Positions 63,369 to 64,000 of a stretch of 64,000 nt of DNA are shown one piece after another (positions within the stretch are counted from its first letter, which is position 1; each line of letters opens with the position of its first letter). The DNA comes from Dysosmobacter sp. Marseille-Q4140. Lineage in GTDB: Bacteria; Bacillota; Clostridia; Oscillospirales; Oscillospiraceae. The DNA is taken from NCBI GenBank assembly GCA_018228705.1, contig CP073694.1, positions 1,178,001 through 1,242,000 of the forward strand. The letters are read 5' to 3'. The position numbers and the translations under genes are program-made. Below the pieces are notes generated by a model that ran no database searches, was not told where the DNA came from, and saw nothing but the letters and a program-made list of their open reading frames with translations.

Positions 63369-63402
63369 GGGCGCAGTCCTCTCACATTCTCAAAATTTCT
63401 CA

Positions 63403-64000
63403 TCAGGTCAGCCGGAGCCCGGCCTCGATCACATTCAAAACAGGGTGATAAAAGATGCCCAGCGCGAAGATCCCCGCCGTCAGCACTGCCGCAGCGGCGG
63501 TAAAGGAGCGATCGGCAACCAGATCCCCCGGCGCCACATCTGCCAGCAGGGCCTTTTCCTCCTCGGCGGGAGGCCGCACCCAGATGGCCAGCAGAGCCGG
63601 CACGTAATACAGGGCATTGAGCACTGTGGACAGAGCGATGGTCAGCAGGGTCAGCGCCGTCTTGTTGGTGGGCAGGGATGCGCTGGCAAAGTAGAGCTTG
63701 GAGACGAACCCGCCGAAGAGCGGAATACCGATCATGGACAGTGCGCCCACTGTGAACCCAAGTCCCGCCACGATGTCCCGGAAGGCGCTGCCGCGGAGGT
63801 TCCGCAGGCTCTTGTGGTGCCCGCTGACGGCGCTGAGCCGTCCAGCGCAGGCAAATAGCAGCGGCTTGCAGCAGGCGTGGACCAGAATGTGGAAGCAGGA
63901 GGCAGTGAGCCCCGCCATGGTTCCCAAACCCATGCCCATAAAGATGTAGCCGATCTGCGCCACAGAGGAGTAGGCCAGCATCCGCTTGATGTGCCGCTCC
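63403..64000 (-). CDS. Complex I/Mrp-type antiporter subunit (partial, C-terminal)
   Basis: Only the C-terminal part is in the window; the frame continues past the right edge (RHIKRMLAYSSVAQIGYIF). The sequence LAYSSVAQIGYIFMGMGLG, FHILVHACCKPLLFACAGRL and ALSMIGIPLFGGFVSKLYF is the conserved second half of NuoL/M/N proteins. It is the fourth paralog and the most upstream one seen. The genes before it, which would identify the complex, are outside the window. Confidence 0.85.
   Translation of the reverse strand, partial: ERHIKRMLAYSSVAQIGYIFMGMGLGTMAGLTASCFHILVHACCKPLLFACAGRLSAVSGHHKSLRNLRGSAFRDIVAGLGFTVGALSMIGIPLFGGFVSKLYFASASLPTNKTALTLLTIALSTVLNALYYVPALLAIWVRPPAEEEKALLADVAPGDLVADRSFTAAAAVLTAGIFALGIFYHPVLNVIEAGLRLT

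Overview
The window is a chromosomal stretch of a high-GC, spore-forming Firmicute, most probably a gut Oscillospiraceae member (Flavonifractor, Lawsonibacter, Oscillibacter or a relative). That placement is inferred from the zinc-type S14 and L24 ribosomal proteins, RNase Y, a PdaA-type muramic-lactam deacetylase, a eukaryal-type prolyl-tRNA synthetase and the GC-rich codon use. No rRNA, tRNA or CRISPR array was seen.

Layout. 1-10.2 kb (minus strand) is the S10-spc ribosomal protein operon from rpsJ to the start of secY, behind a near-consensus promoter with a long leader. Two long structured spacers interrupt it. 10.3-23.6 kb holds host genes: proS, a lipoprotein, RNase Y, an SH3-tailed amidase, an RlmI-like methyltransferase, a SorC-controlled dhaL-dhaK-lsrF-VOC operon, pdaA and a secreted serpin. 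23.6-36.4 kb (minus strand) is a compact head-plus-contractile-tail phage cassette of 19 tightly coupled genes, from small terminase to a tail-end baseplate protein. It has no integrase, repressor, replication or lysis gene, no tail fibre and no recognisable tape measure, so it looks like a domesticated particle (gene transfer agent or PBSX-like). 36.5-40.8 kb carries a PH-like membrane protein, a KdpDE-like two-component system and a CstA-type transporter.

40,903-57,590 is a 16.7 kb integrated mobilizable element of lower GC. It has imperfect 23-bp terminal inverted repeats, a large serine recombinase at its right end, a MobV relaxase with a candidate oriT, primase and P4-type helicase genes, a sigma-like factor, and a complete type I restriction-modification operon as cargo (XRE regulator, hsdM, a zinc-ribbon protein, hsdS, hsdR). 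It sits exactly in the loop of what must have been a bidirectional terminator between the convergent cstA and ZIP transporter genes. Each flank keeps one arm of that hairpin. hsdS carries three perfect 12-bp copies encoding the TAEL spacer repeat known from EcoR124-type enzymes.

57.6-64 kb has a ZIP metal transporter and four tandem complex I/Mrp-type ion-translocating subunits, the last running off the window.

The most notable items are the element in the split terminator, the minimal phage-particle cassette with hairpins placed after its capsid and sheath genes, the LsrF-DhaKL-VOC-SorC sugar-phosphate module, and the four-paralog antiporter array.
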